Assembly: GCF_024753255.1 (NCBI RefSeq)
Contig: NZ_JANUHA010000023.1
Coordinates: 1-64,000 of the forward strand
DNA length: 64,000 nt
Origin: Massilia agri
GTDB lineage: Bacteria; Pseudomonadota; Gammaproteobacteria; Burkholderiales; Burkholderiaceae_D
Reading direction: 5' to 3'
Positions 1 through 8,798 of the stretch are shown one piece after another (the first letter of the stretch is position 1; each line of letters opens with the position of its first letter). The position numbers were made by a program, and so were the translations under genes. A model generated the notes under the pieces. The model did no database searches. It had not been told where the DNA came from and saw only the letters and a list, made by a program, of their open reading frames with translations.

Positions 1-42
1 GGTTCACCCTGATCCCACAGCAAACGGTGACAGCGCCATGCA

Positions 43-75
43 AAAAGCCCGCAAACATCGCTGTTTGCGGGCTTT
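43..75 (-). terminator. Rho-independent terminator after tRNA-Val
   Basis: On the minus strand, the arm AAGCCCGCAAAC and its complement GTTTGCGGGCTT form a near-perfect stem around a short loop. A run of Ts follows on the minus strand. It lies just downstream of the first tRNA-Val and would end that transcript. Confidence 0.85.
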
Positions 76-82
76 CGTATTC

Positions 83-157
83 TGGTGGGAAGTGCAAGTT
101 TCGAACTTGCGACCCCTGCAGTGTGAATGCAGTGCTCTACCCCTGAGCTAACCTCCC
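83..157 (-). tRNA. tRNA-Val (anticodon CAC)
   Basis: Read on the minus strand this 75-nt gene folds as a full cloverleaf. The acceptor arm is GGGAGGT/ACTTCCC with one G-T wobble. The D arm is GCTC/GAGC, the anticodon stem CTGCA/TGCAG holds the loop TTCACAC, and the T arm is GCAAG/CTTGC around TTCGAAA. The anticodon is CAC, decoding GUG. The 3' CCA is encoded. An identical copy lies at 1351-1425. A promoter (168-196) and a terminator (43-75) fit a single-gene transcript. Confidence 0.96.
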
Positions 158-167
158 GAGTGCGCGT

Positions 168-196
168 ATTATGCACTAACCGTTGAGATATATCAA
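168..196 (-). promoter_or_regulatory. Sigma-70 promoter of first tRNA-Val
   Basis: On the minus strand, TTGATA (196-191) and CATAAT (173-168) are separated by exactly 17 nt. The -10 box ends about 10 nt before the tRNA 5' end, as expected for a stable-RNA promoter. Confidence 0.7.
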
Positions 197-225
197 TATC
201 AACCGGCGCATATACCTGCCCGCGG

Positions 226-672
226 CTAGTTGTCGTTCTCCGCCTTGGGCACTTGCGCCAGCACCCACATGAAATAGAGGGCCTTGGCGGCCTTGGCGCG
301 CGTGACCAGGCCTTTCGGTTCCAGGCGGCTTCCGTTGACCATCCTGCCGCGCGCAATACCGGCCTCCGAGCGGATCAGGCCCGGTTCGTAGGCTTCCTTC
401 AGCCTTGCCGCGTAGGGCGCCGAGATGTCGGCGGTGTCGGTCAGACTCGCCCACGGGATGGGCGGATAATACATGGCTCCTTGCGCGCCGCTGTCGAGAT
501 TCGGATCGTAGCCCGGCGCGCCGGGCACCACGGTCTTGCCGTTATAGTCCGTCATGTACTTCGGCTTCTCGCTGAACCTGGCGCGGCAGGCGTCCAGCAG
601 CATGGCGCCCATGACTTCGCGCGACAGGGGACCATTTACAAGCTGCTTCAGCGAGCCTGCGGGCAGGCGCAT
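226..672 (-). CDS. Unrecognised protein with SLH-like motifs
   Basis: No confident function. The translation shows two stretches resembling S-layer homology motifs. One has a PLSREV...LLDACRARF pattern; the C-terminal one has DTADISAPYA, then AYEPGLI, then LVTRAKAAKALY. In SLH proteins this pattern binds cell-wall polymers, but here no signal peptide or larger body is present. I chose the ATG at 672 because it overlaps the stop of the upstream gene (TGATG), which suggests translational coupling. However, the SLH-like pattern continues upstream in frame to a GTG at 750 that lacks a Shine-Dalgarno sequence, so the true start is unsure. It may be a truncated remnant. It lies between two identical tRNA-Val genes. 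Confidence 0.5.
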   Translation of the reverse strand: MRLPAGSLKQLVNGPLSREVMGAMLLDACRARFSEKPKYMTDYNGKTVVPGAPGYDPNLDSGAQGAMYYPPIPWASLTDTADISAPYAARLKEAYEPGLIRSEAGIARGRMVNGSRLEPKGLVTRAKAAKALYFMWVLAQVPKAENDN

Positions 673-1244
673 CACGCTGGCCAGTGCCTCGGCGAATTCA
701 CGGGTCCGCTTGGACCGACCAATATAGGCGCGTTTTCCGTATGTGCGCACACAGGCTGACGCAGGAAGGACTTGATCGATTCAAGCTGGGCCGGCGCGAT
801 CACCCGGCCGCGCTTTGAAGCCTGCATCGCCATATGCCAATGCCCGAGCGCCCGCAGAAGCTGCTCCTCGTCGGCCGCCTGCTCGACCTGGCGCACCACC
901 TCGGCCGCGAGCAGGCCCAGGCAGATCTCGGCCGACCCGATCATCATCGCTTTGGCCTGCGCCATGGTCTGCAGGTCGAGTGGAGAAACAGAAGTACCGG
1001 GCGGCCGGGCGAGCGCAATCAGTTCCAGCGCCGCGAGCTCATCGACGATGGGCAGGAGGGAGTCTGCCGGCATCACTCCCATCAGCGCACGGCAGGACTT
1101 GCGGCCATCGACCATGATCAGCACCGATCGCTGGCGAGCATTGAGACTGGCGCTGCGCGCAAGGATCTCGGCGCGGCCTTTGTCCGTCTTGACGAAAATA
1201 CGTTCCGCCAGCGACGACGGAGAAGAGATCGGTTCGGCGATCAT
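672..1244 (-). CDS. Conserved-type hypothetical protein
   Basis: A 190-residue protein of unknown function. The N-terminal half contains a segment around residues 35-80 (LNARQRSVLIMVDGRKSCRAL followed by a helix-rich stretch) of the winged-helix-like type seen in regulatory proteins of Burkholderiales. The second half is helical and rich in Ala and Glu. It has no signal peptide or membrane segment, so it is probably cytoplasmic. The last 25 or so residues read like out-of-frame sequence and overlap the SLH-like gene downstream. The natural end may therefore have been lost. No function is assigned. Confidence 0.55.
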   Translation of the reverse strand: MIAEPISSPSSLAERIFVKTDKGRAEILARSASLNARQRSVLIMVDGRKSCRALMGVMPADSLLPIVDELAALELIALARPPGTSVSPLDLQTMAQAKAMMIGSAEICLGLLAAEVVRQVEQAADEEQLLRALGHWHMAMQASKRGRVIAPAQLESIKSFLRQPVCAHTENAPILVGPSGPVNSPRHWPA

Positions 1245-1302
1245 GCGGATTCATGGTTTGGAGAATCATTCGATTCTAAGAAGCAAGCATGACAAGGACA
1301 TG

Positions 1303-1341
1303 AAAAAAGGCGCCGTCCGCATTTGCAGACAGCGCCTTTTT
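1303..1341 (-). terminator. Terminator after second tRNA-Val
   Basis: On the minus strand, AAAAAGGCGCTGTCTGC pairs with GCGGACGGCGCCTTTTTT with two mismatches, and a T run closes it. It lies about 10 nt downstream of the second tRNA-Val gene. Confidence 0.8.
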
Positions 1342-1350
1342 CTGAATTCT

Positions 1351-1425
1351 TGGTGGGAAGTGCAAGTTTCGAACTTGCGACCCCTGCAGTGTGAATGCAG
1401 TGCTCTACCCCTGAGCTAACCTCCC
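1351..1425 (-). tRNA. tRNA-Val (anticodon CAC), second copy
   Basis: Identical over all 75 nt to the copy at 83-157, with the same cloverleaf, CAC anticodon and encoded CCA. Identity extends only two bases beyond the mature 5' end (CCCGA on the plus strand), so the copies share the gene but not their promoters or terminators. It has its own promoter (1438-1466) and terminator (1303-1341). Confidence 0.96.
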
Positions 1426-1437
1426 GAAGCGAGGCAT

Positions 1438-1466
1438 ATTATGGCACAGAATCATCGCGCCGTCAC
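1438..1466 (-). promoter_or_regulatory. Sigma-70 promoter of second tRNA-Val
   Basis: On the minus strand, GTGACG (1466-1461) and CATAAT (1443-1438) are spaced by 17 nt. The -10 box lies 12 nt from the tRNA. The -35 box overlaps the stop codon of dnaQ. Confidence 0.6.
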
Positions 1467-2170
1467 CCCTGCGGAGCGTAATTCCTCCAGACGCACTGCC
1501 CTTTCACGTTCTTGTCGAGGCCAGCCAGCACCTCTTCGTGCGCAGCGAGTTCCTCGCTGCTTGCCGCCAGCACGATGATCTCGCCCAGCGGACCGGCGTC
1601 GAGCATCTCGCCCACGCTGCTGGCTTCGACCGCCACGTCCATGGTGAGCGAGTTCTGGCCGCGCGTCATCGCGAGGTAGACGTCGGCCAGCAGCTCCGAG
1701 TCGAGCAACGCGCCGTGCAGCTTGCGGTGGGCGTTCGAGATTTCGTAGCGGTCGCACAGCGCGTCCAGCGAGTTGCGCTTTCCGGGGTGCAGTTCCTTGG
1801 CTTGCACCAGGGTGTCGATCACGCCGCTGCAGTACGAGGTGAACGGCGGCAGACCGAGGCGCTGGAACTCGTGGTTGAGGAAGCCCAGGTCGAAGGGCGC
1901 GTTGTGGATGATGACTTCGGCGCCCTGCACGAATTCGCGCAGCTCTTCGACGATCTCGGCGAACTTCGGCTTGTCGCTCAGGAATTCGGTGGTGAGGCCG
2001 TGGACCGCCAGCGCCGCTTCGTCCGAATCGCGCTCGGGATTGATATAACGGTGGAAGTTATTCCCGGTCAGCTTGCGGTTGACGATCTCGACGCAGCCGA
2101 CTTCGATGATGCGGTCGCCCGTACGGGGATTCAGGCCGGTGGTTTCGGTATCGAGGACAATCTGGCGCAT
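1463..2170 (-). CDS. dnaQ: DNA polymerase III epsilon subunit (3'-5' exonuclease)
   Basis: Encodes the proofreading exonuclease of the replicative polymerase core, 235 residues, typical for the family. Exo I is visible as LDTETTG (residues 6-12, metal ligands D7 and E9), Exo II as HNAPFDLGFLNHEF near residue 90, and Exo III as the H-x4-D pattern in KLHGALLDSELLADVY near residue 155. The C-terminal tail beyond the nuclease domain is the part that contacts the alpha subunit. It follows rnhA in the same direction, an arrangement common in proteobacteria. Confidence 0.95.
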   Translation of the reverse strand: MRQIVLDTETTGLNPRTGDRIIEVGCVEIVNRKLTGNNFHRYINPERDSDEAALAVHGLTTEFLSDKPKFAEIVEELREFVQGAEVIIHNAPFDLGFLNHEFQRLGLPPFTSYCSGVIDTLVQAKELHPGKRNSLDALCDRYEISNAHRKLHGALLDSELLADVYLAMTRGQNSLTMDVAVEASSVGEMLDAGPLGEIIVLAASSEELAAHEEVLAGLDKNVKGQCVWRNYAPQG

Positions 2171-2251
2171 GGCATGAAGAAGAGTTGAAGCGGATTGCAG
2201 TATAGCAAAACGCAGGCCGCCTCAAGAGACCTTCGATGCGTGGATGTGCTT

Positions 2252-2710
2252 TTAGCGACGCACCGATGCCGCCCCGCGGTTGGCCAGCACGTCCGCGCGC
2301 TCGTTGCCCGGATGGCCGTTGTGGCCGCGCACCCAGCGCCATTCGACGGCGTGCTGCTGCTGCGCGAGGTCGAGCGCCTTCCACAGGTCGTCGTTCTTGA
2401 CCGGTTCCCTGGTCGAGGTCTTCCATCCGCGCGCCTTCCAGCCGTGGATCCATTCCGAGATCCCCTTCTGCACATACTGGCTGTCGGTATGCAGCACCAC
2501 CTGGCATGGGCGGTTCAGTACACCGAGCGCCTCGATCACGGCGCGCAGTTCCATGCGGTTGTTGGTGGTGTTCGGCTCGCCGCCGAAGATTTCCTTTTCG
2601 TGGCCGTTCGAGACCAGGAGTGCGCCCCAGCCGCCGGTACCTGGATTGCCCTTGCAGGCGCCGTCGGTGAAGATTTCGACCTTGGTCGCGTTGTTATTCG
2701 ATTCGCTCAT
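2252..2710 (-). CDS. rnhA: Ribonuclease HI
   Basis: Cleaves the RNA strand of RNA-DNA hybrids. The 152-residue product has the whole catalytic set: Asp in [11 protein letters not shown], Glu in [12 protein letters not shown], Asp in HTDSQYV and Asp in [11 protein letters not shown]. The basic protrusion rich in Trp and Lys ([16 protein letters not shown]) used for hybrid binding is present. The start at 2710 gives MSESNNN and follows the methyltransferase with a 4-nt overlap (that gene ends at 2707). It is probably one operon with the methyltransferase and dnaQ. Confidence 0.96.
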   Translation of the reverse strand: MSESNNNATKVEIFTDGACKGNPGTGGWGALLVSNGHEKEIFGGEPNTTNNRMELRAVIEALGVLNRPCQVVLHTDSQYVQKGISEWIHGWKARGWKTSTREPVKNDDLWKALDLAQQQHAVEWRWVRGHNGHPGNERADVLANRGAASVRR

Positions 2711-3477
2711 TCTCTGTTCGCCGCCGGCACTGCCTGCGGACGCTTGCTCGTTTTCTTGTTCCATGCAGGTCCGATGATGTGCATGCCCTTGACCCGCTTG
2801 ATGGCGTGGACCACGTACACGGCGCCCAGGTAGGGCCACCAGCGCCGGCCGGCCGACTCCATCATCGAGAACCGGCTCAGCCAGTGGGCTGTCCGGCACG
2901 GCGGCGCGTAGCAGCCGAAGTGGCTGCGCGTGACGCCGAGATTCAGCAATTTTAACCAGTCCTTCAGGCGCGGCATAGAGATGAACTCGCCGGAGGCCGG
3001 CAGGTAGCCGTTGTTGGTCATCCGCCCCACGCCCTGGCGCATGCCCCACAGGCTGGCCGGGTTGAAGCCGCAGATGATCACCTGCCCTTCCGGGATCAGG
3101 ACCCGCTCGACCTCGCGCAACACCTGGTGCGGCTCGCTCGCGAATTCCAGCACGTGCGGCAGCACGATCAGGTCCATGCTGTGCGAGGCGAAAGGCAGTT
3201 CGGCGAAGTCGAGCGCGACCGCGATCTGCTTGCCGCCCGCGGCGAAGGCCAGCTCGTCGGCGGTCGAGGTGCGGGTGGCGGCCTGCCATTTATTCGGCAT
3301 GCGGTTGGCGGCGAGCGCGTCGAGCTGGGGCACGCCGATCTGCAGGGCATTGAAACCGAAGATGTCCGCCACCAGTTCGTCGAGGCAGGCCTGTTCGAAG
3401 GCGCGCACGTAGGCGCCCGCCGGCGATTGCAGCCAGAGGTCGAGCGCTATAATGGATTTTTCGGATGCCGCGTCCAT
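2707..3477 (-). CDS. SAM-dependent methyltransferase (class I, type 11)
   Basis: A 256-residue protein with a methyltransferase fold. The acidic loop and the motif [20 protein letters not shown], followed by [21 protein letters not shown], correspond to the post-I and motif III regions of the type 11 family. Substrate unknown. Methyltransferases directly upstream of rnhA and divergent from gloB are a conserved betaproteobacterial arrangement. The ATG at 3477 is chosen because the conserved region begins soon after it; upstream in-frame codons run into the gloB promoter region. Confidence 0.8.
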   Translation of the reverse strand: MDAASEKSIIALDLWLQSPAGAYVRAFEQACLDELVADIFGFNALQIGVPQLDALAANRMPNKWQAATRTSTADELAFAAGGKQIAVALDFAELPFASHSMDLIVLPHVLEFASEPHQVLREVERVLIPEGQVIICGFNPASLWGMRQGVGRMTNNGYLPASGEFISMPRLKDWLKLLNLGVTRSHFGCYAPPCRTAHWLSRFSMMESAGRRWWPYLGAVYVVHAIKRVKGMHIIGPAWNKKTSKRPQAVPAANRE

Positions 3478-3534
3478 TCCATCCCTTCGTGTGTGAAAAA
3501 TTTTTATTTCACACGCCCTTCGGTTCACATCACC

Positions 3535-4335
3535 ATGACGACTACTTCGCGCCAGGCCCTTTCTGTTCTTACCGTTCCCGCATTCAACGACAACTACCTC
3601 TGGCTCATCCACGACGGCGTGAACGCGGCGGTCGTCGACCCGGGCGATGCCGGGCCGGTCCGTGAAGCCCTGCATGCGCACGGCCTGGCCCTCACCTGCA
3701 TTTTACTCACCCATCACCATGCTGACCATATCGGCGGCGTGGCAAGCCTGCTCGCCGAGTGGAAGGTGCCGGTGCATGGCCCGCGCAATGACGGCATTCA
3801 ATGCGTCACGCATGCGCTGGTCGAAGGCGATCAGGTAACAGTCGACGGGCTCGACCTGGAGCTGGACGTGCTCGAGGTTCCGGGGCATACGCTGGGACAC
3901 ATCGCCTATGTGCGCAGGACGGCGGGAGCGCACTGGCTGTTCTGTGGCGATACGCTGTTCGGGGGCGGTTGCGGCCGGCTGTTCGAAGGCACGCCGCAGC
4001 AGATGGCGGATTCGCTGGCCAAGCTCGCGGCGCTGCCGGACGATACGCTGGTCTATTGCGCGCACGAGTACACGGTGTCGAACCTGAAGTTCGCCCAGGC
4101 GGTCGAGCCGGATAACCAGGGACTGGCCTTCCGCATGCGCGACGCGAGCAAGAAGCGCGGCACGCGGCTGCCGACGGTGCCGTCGACCATCGGGCTCGAG
4201 AATGGCACGAATCCCTTCCTGCGCTATACGGAGCCCGGAATCGTCAGGAGCCTGGTCGAGGCCGGGCGATTGAAGGAAGGCGCCGCGCCGGTCGAGGCCT
4301 TCGCGGCATTACGCGAGTGGAAGAACGTGTTCTGA
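3535..4335 (+). CDS. gloB: Hydroxyacylglutathione hydrolase (glyoxalase II)
   Basis: Hydrolyses S-D-lactoylglutathione to D-lactate and glutathione, the second step of methylglyoxal detoxification in the cytoplasm. The metallo-beta-lactamase metal site [10 protein letters not shown] lies near residues 59-68. Further ligands are in [11 protein letters not shown] and [17 protein letters not shown], with the later H in YCAHEYT. The C-terminal glyoxalase II domain includes the NPFLR motif. At 266 residues it has normal family length. It is divergent from the methyltransferase-rnhA-dnaQ group and convergent with aceB. Confidence 0.95.
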   Translation: MTTTSRQALSVLTVPAFNDNYLWLIHDGVNAAVVDPGDAGPVREALHAHGLALTCILLTHHHADHIGGVASLLAEWKVPVHGPRNDGIQCVTHALVEGDQVTVDGLDLELDVLEVPGHTLGHIAYVRRTAGAHWLFCGDTLFGGGCGRLFEGTPQQMADSLAKLAALPDDTLVYCAHEYTVSNLKFAQAVEPDNQGLAFRMRDASKKRGTRLPTVPSTIGLENGTNPFLRYTEPGIVRSLVEAGRLKEGAAPVEAFAALREWKNVF

Positions 4336-4368
4336 GCCGCGGTGGCCGGAAGAGCCGGCCACCGCGGC
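4336..4368. terminator. Perfect 14-bp palindrome between gloB and aceB
   Basis: GCCGCGGTGGCCGG and its exact complement surround a 5-nt loop in the short gap between convergent gloB and aceB. There is no T run on either side. It may block transcription in both directions or protect 3' ends rather than act as a classical intrinsic terminator. Confidence 0.6.
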
Positions 4369-4372
4369 CGAA

Positions 4373-5962
<1,590 letters not shown>

Positions 5963-6116
5963 TGCGCTTGCTCCTGTAAGTGAAGAACCGGTGCTACGCC
6001 GGCGGCGCCGGGGGCGCCTTGGCGTTTGTCATAGCATCAAGTATATTCACTGGAAGATAGCTAAACGATACATTTTCTCACTACATCTGTGTGTTTTTGT
6101 ATCAAATGGAGTAGGC

Positions 6117-7013
6117 ATGGACAAGTTCAGACAGATCGAAACCTTCGTCGAAGTGGTCGCGCGCGGCAGCCTGTCGGCAGCGGCGCGCGCCGAGGGCATC
6201 GCGCCGGCCATGATCGGACGACGCCTCGATGCGCTGGAAAGCCGCCTCGGCGTCAAGCTCCTGCAGCGCACCACGCGCCGGCTGGTGCTCACCGACGAAG
6301 GCGCGGCCTTCCTGGAAGACTGCCAGCGCATCCTCGCCGAACTCGAGGAAGCCGAGTCCGCGGCAAGCGAACGCAGCGCCCGCGCCACCGGCCACCTCTT
6401 CGTATCCGCCCCGGCCGGCTTCGGCCGCCAGCACGTCGCGCCCCTGCTGCCCTCCTTCCTGGCCGAGCACCGCGAACTGACCGTCAACCTGAACCTCACC
6501 GACCGCCTGGTCGACGTCGTCGGCGAAGGCGTGGACGTGGCCATCCGCATCGCCAGCCTGAACGATTCGAGCCTGGTCGGCGCCAAGCTGGCCGACAACC
6601 ACCGCGTGGTGGTCGGCTCGCCCGCCTACCTCAGGCGCCACGGCACGCCACGCCTGCTTTCGGACCTGGCGCGCCACAACTGCCTGGCGATCAGCAGCGA
6701 AGGCAGCCAGCGCGGCTGGACCTTCCTCGACAAGGGCAAGCCGGTGACCCTCAAGGTGGGCGGCAATATGGAGTGCAACGACGGCGCGGTGCTGCACGCC
6801 TGGGCCCTGGCCGGCAAGGGCCTGGCCTGGCGCTCGATGTGGGAAGTGGGTGCGCAGATCGCGTCCGGGGAACTGTGCACGGTGCTCGACGACTATGCAG
6901 CGCCCGGCAACGACATCTATGCGGTGTTCGCGCAGCGCCGCCACCTGCCCTTGCGCATCCGCAGCTTCGTCGACTTCCTGCGGCGCAGTTACGCCCAGCC
7001 GGAATACTGGTAG
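6117..7013 (+). CDS. LysR-family transcriptional regulator
   Basis: A 298-residue regulator. The N-terminal winged helix-turn-helix spans about residues 1-60 (FRQIETFVEVVARGSLSAAA, then the LTDEGAAF block). A LysR substrate-binding domain follows from about residue 90. It resembles the large CrgA/DmlR-like subgroup. The start at 6117 is preceded by GGAGTAGGC, a good ribosome site. It is divergent from aceB, and LysR proteins commonly regulate a divergent neighbour, so control of malate synthase is a reasonable guess that the sequence does not prove. Confidence 0.88.
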   Translation: MDKFRQIETFVEVVARGSLSAAARAEGIAPAMIGRRLDALESRLGVKLLQRTTRRLVLTDEGAAFLEDCQRILAELEEAESAASERSARATGHLFVSAPAGFGRQHVAPLLPSFLAEHRELTVNLNLTDRLVDVVGEGVDVAIRIASLNDSSLVGAKLADNHRVVVGSPAYLRRHGTPRLLSDLARHNCLAISSEGSQRGWTFLDKGKPVTLKVGGNMECNDGAVLHAWALAGKGLAWRSMWEVGAQIASGELCTVLDDYAAPGNDIYAVFAQRRHLPLRIRSFVDFLRRSYAQPEYW

Positions 7014-7128
7014 GCCCGCAGCCGGGCCAATCTTTTCCTGCCGGAATTAATCACCGCCCGATTCACTCCCGACGCATACGCTCGAGTCCGCCTTGTACTG
7101 ACGGGACGGGTCTTCCGAATTTCTGGAC

Positions 7129-7161
7129 AAAAAAAATCCCCGGTGATTCCGGGGATTTTTT
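7129..7161. terminator. Bidirectional rho-independent terminator
   Basis: AAAATCCCCGG, the loop TGATT and CCGGGGATTTTTT form a stem flanked by an A run on one side and a T run on the other. It can end both the LysR gene (plus) and cspA (minus). Confidence 0.88.
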
Positions 7162-7179
7162 GCTATCGCTGGAGAGCGA

Positions 7180-7383
7180 TTACAGCGGCTGGATGTTCGC
7201 GGCCTGCTTGCCCTTCGGGCCGGTGGTCACGTCGAACGAAACGCGCTGGTTCTCTTGCAGCGATTTGAAGCCGGTGGTCTGGATTGCCGAGAAGTGTGCG
7301 AACAGATCTTCGCCGCCTTCGTCAGGGGTGATGAAGCCAAAACCCTTCGAATCATTGAACCATTTAACGATGCCAGTTGCCAT
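7180..7383 (-). CDS. cspA: Cold-shock protein, CspA family
   Basis: A 67-residue single OB-fold RNA/ssDNA chaperone. RNP1 (KGFGFIT) and RNP2 (DLFAHFS) are intact. The start follows AGGAAATTGTA, a clear ribosome site. A consensus -10 box about 112 nt upstream implies a 5' leader of about 105 nt, the long leader typical of cold-shock mRNAs whose folding sets temperature-dependent translation. Whether this paralogue is cold-induced or constitutive cannot be told from sequence. Confidence 0.95.
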   Translation of the reverse strand: MATGIVKWFNDSKGFGFITPDEGGEDLFAHFSAIQTTGFKSLQENQRVSFDVTTGPKGKQAANIQPL

Positions 7384-7494
7384 TACAATTTCCTATTTCA
7401 GTTAAGTGGGCTTGCGCCCGTTTAAGATCGTTTGAAGAAGCAAGAAAGGAATGACAGACTAACTGCACTACTACCTACAACCCAACGATCCCGC
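7384..7494 (-). promoter_or_regulatory. Long 5' leader of cspA mRNA
   Basis: About 105 nt of non-coding sequence between the predicted start site near 7488 and the cspA start codon. It ends with the ribosome site AGGAAATTG. Length and position match the structured leaders of cold-shock genes. I did not fold it in full. Confidence 0.5.
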
Positions 7495-7500
7495 ATTATA
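7495..7500 (-). promoter_or_regulatory. -10 box of the cspA promoter
   Basis: On the minus strand TATAAT at 7500-7495 is a perfect sigma-70 -10 hexamer in an AT-rich stretch. At 17 nt upstream only a weak -35 (GCCGTC) is found. Confidence 0.6.
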
Positions 7501-7711
7501 CCGAATAAAAACGGATAGACGGCCAGTTCGCAAAATAAAAAAACTCGTCGTCGCAACAATTTCGTCAAAAATTCCCCCATTCAACTATTTGGAGGCGTTT
7601 TTTTGATTCGGCAGTACAGAAAATATAGGGCAAGGAGGGGCTGGAAATTTGCGCGGCATCAAACTATGCAGCGGTGGCTTATTGCGTAAACGCATTGCCG
7701 CCGAAGCGGTT
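7501..7711. other. Intergenic region between cspA promoter and Hpt gene
   Basis: No open reading frame of note. It holds AT-rich upstream sequence of the cspA promoter, which could act as an UP element. Near the end of the Hpt gene there is a small hairpin (TGCGTAAACGCA, 7684-7695) without a T run. Nothing else is recognised. Confidence 0.4.
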
Positions 7712-8062
7712 TCAGCCTAGGGAACGCGGGTCGTGGCGGCCGGCTTCGACAAACTGGCCGAGTTCGCCCAGCCAGATCGCCCAATCGCTGTGCGCGACCG
7801 CATCGAAGGTCATCAGGACGCGCAGGCGCTGCTCGAGCGCGCGCGCGTGCTGGCCCAGGCCCCGGTAGCCGAAGGTGACGGCGGAGCCGGCCACGGTATG
7901 CAGCATGGCCTGCAGCTCGTTCGCCGCCAGCGCGGGGGCGGCCGGGTCGAGCTCGGCGCCCAGCTGGGCCAGGCGCGCGAGCGTGGACGGCAGGCTGCCG
8001 GCGAAACTGTCGCTCGCCGAAGCCAGGCGCGAGAAGAACTGCTGGTCCGCCGCGAAGCTCAT
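7712..8062 (-). CDS. Hpt-domain phosphotransfer protein
   Basis: A 116-residue helical protein with a histidine phosphotransfer signature, LHTVAGSAVTFGYRGLG near residues 54-70. The His after Leu is the likely phosphorylation site. The following ARALEQRLR helix is also typical. Such stand-alone proteins pass phosphate between hybrid kinases and response regulators. It starts only 9 nt after the upp stop, so the two are probably cotranscribed. No cognate hybrid kinase lies nearby. A functional link to upp is not obvious. Confidence 0.78.
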   Translation of the reverse strand: MSFAADQQFFSRLASASDSFAGSLPSTLARLAQLGAELDPAAPALAANELQAMLHTVAGSAVTFGYRGLGQHARALEQRLRVLMTFDAVAHSDWAIWLGELGQFVEAGRHDPRSLG

Positions 8063-8071
8063 GCCAGGTGC

Positions 8072-8722
8072 TTATTTGGTGCCGAAGATGCGGTCGCCCG
8101 CGTCGCCCAGGCCGGGCACGATGTAGGCGTCTTCGTTCAGGTGCGAGTCGAGCGAGGCCACGTAGACTTTCACGTCCGGGTGCGCCTTCTGGAACACCTC
8201 GATGCCTTCCGGCGCGGCCACCAGGGCCAGGAACAGGATCTGCTCGCTCGGAACGCCGCGCTTCTTGAGCACGTCGACGGCGTGCACCGCCGAGTTGCCG
8301 GTCGCGACCATCGGATCGCAGAGGATGAAGGTGCGGTCATTGGTGTCCGGCAGGCGCACCAGGTACTCGACCGGCTCATGGGTGTCGGGGTCGCGGAACA
8401 CGCCGATATGGCCGACCCGGGCCGAGGGCACCAGTTCCAGCAGGCCGTCGCTCATGCCGACGCCGGCGCGCAGGATCGGCACGATGGCCAGCTTCTTGCC
8501 GGCGATGACGGGCGCGTCGATCGTGACCAGGGGCGTCTTGACGACCTTCGTGGTCAGCGGCAGGTCGCGCGTGATCTCGTACCCCATCAAGAGCGTGATT
8601 TCCCGCAGCAGCTCGCGGAAGGTGCGCGTCGAGGTGTCGTGCTCGCGCATGTGCGACAGCTTGTGCTGGATGAGCGGGTGGTTCAGGATGAAGAGGTTGG
8701 GGAACCGCGGATCTTGTTTCAT
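8072..8722 (-). CDS. upp: Uracil phosphoribosyltransferase
   Basis: Salvages uracil to UMP using PRPP. The 216-residue product carries the PRPP-binding loop [21 protein letters not shown] near residues 125-145 and the uracil-binding C-terminal block [18 protein letters not shown]. The N-terminal [12 protein letters not shown] and [10 protein letters not shown] blocks are also present. The ATG at 8722 agrees with the usual family start. It is followed closely by the Hpt gene. Confidence 0.96.
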   Translation of the reverse strand: MKQDPRFPNLFILNHPLIQHKLSHMREHDTSTRTFRELLREITLLMGYEITRDLPLTTKVVKTPLVTIDAPVIAGKKLAIVPILRAGVGMSDGLLELVPSARVGHIGVFRDPDTHEPVEYLVRLPDTNDRTFILCDPMVATGNSAVHAVDVLKKRGVPSEQILFLALVAAPEGIEVFQKAHPDVKVYVASLDSHLNEDAYIVPGLGDAGDRIFGTK

Positions 8723-8798
8723 GGTGGCTAGCGAATAGTGGGTGTGTTGCAAGGTGAGCGGCATTATCCCAGCCGCGGCCCGTTTTGTCCCGCTCTTT

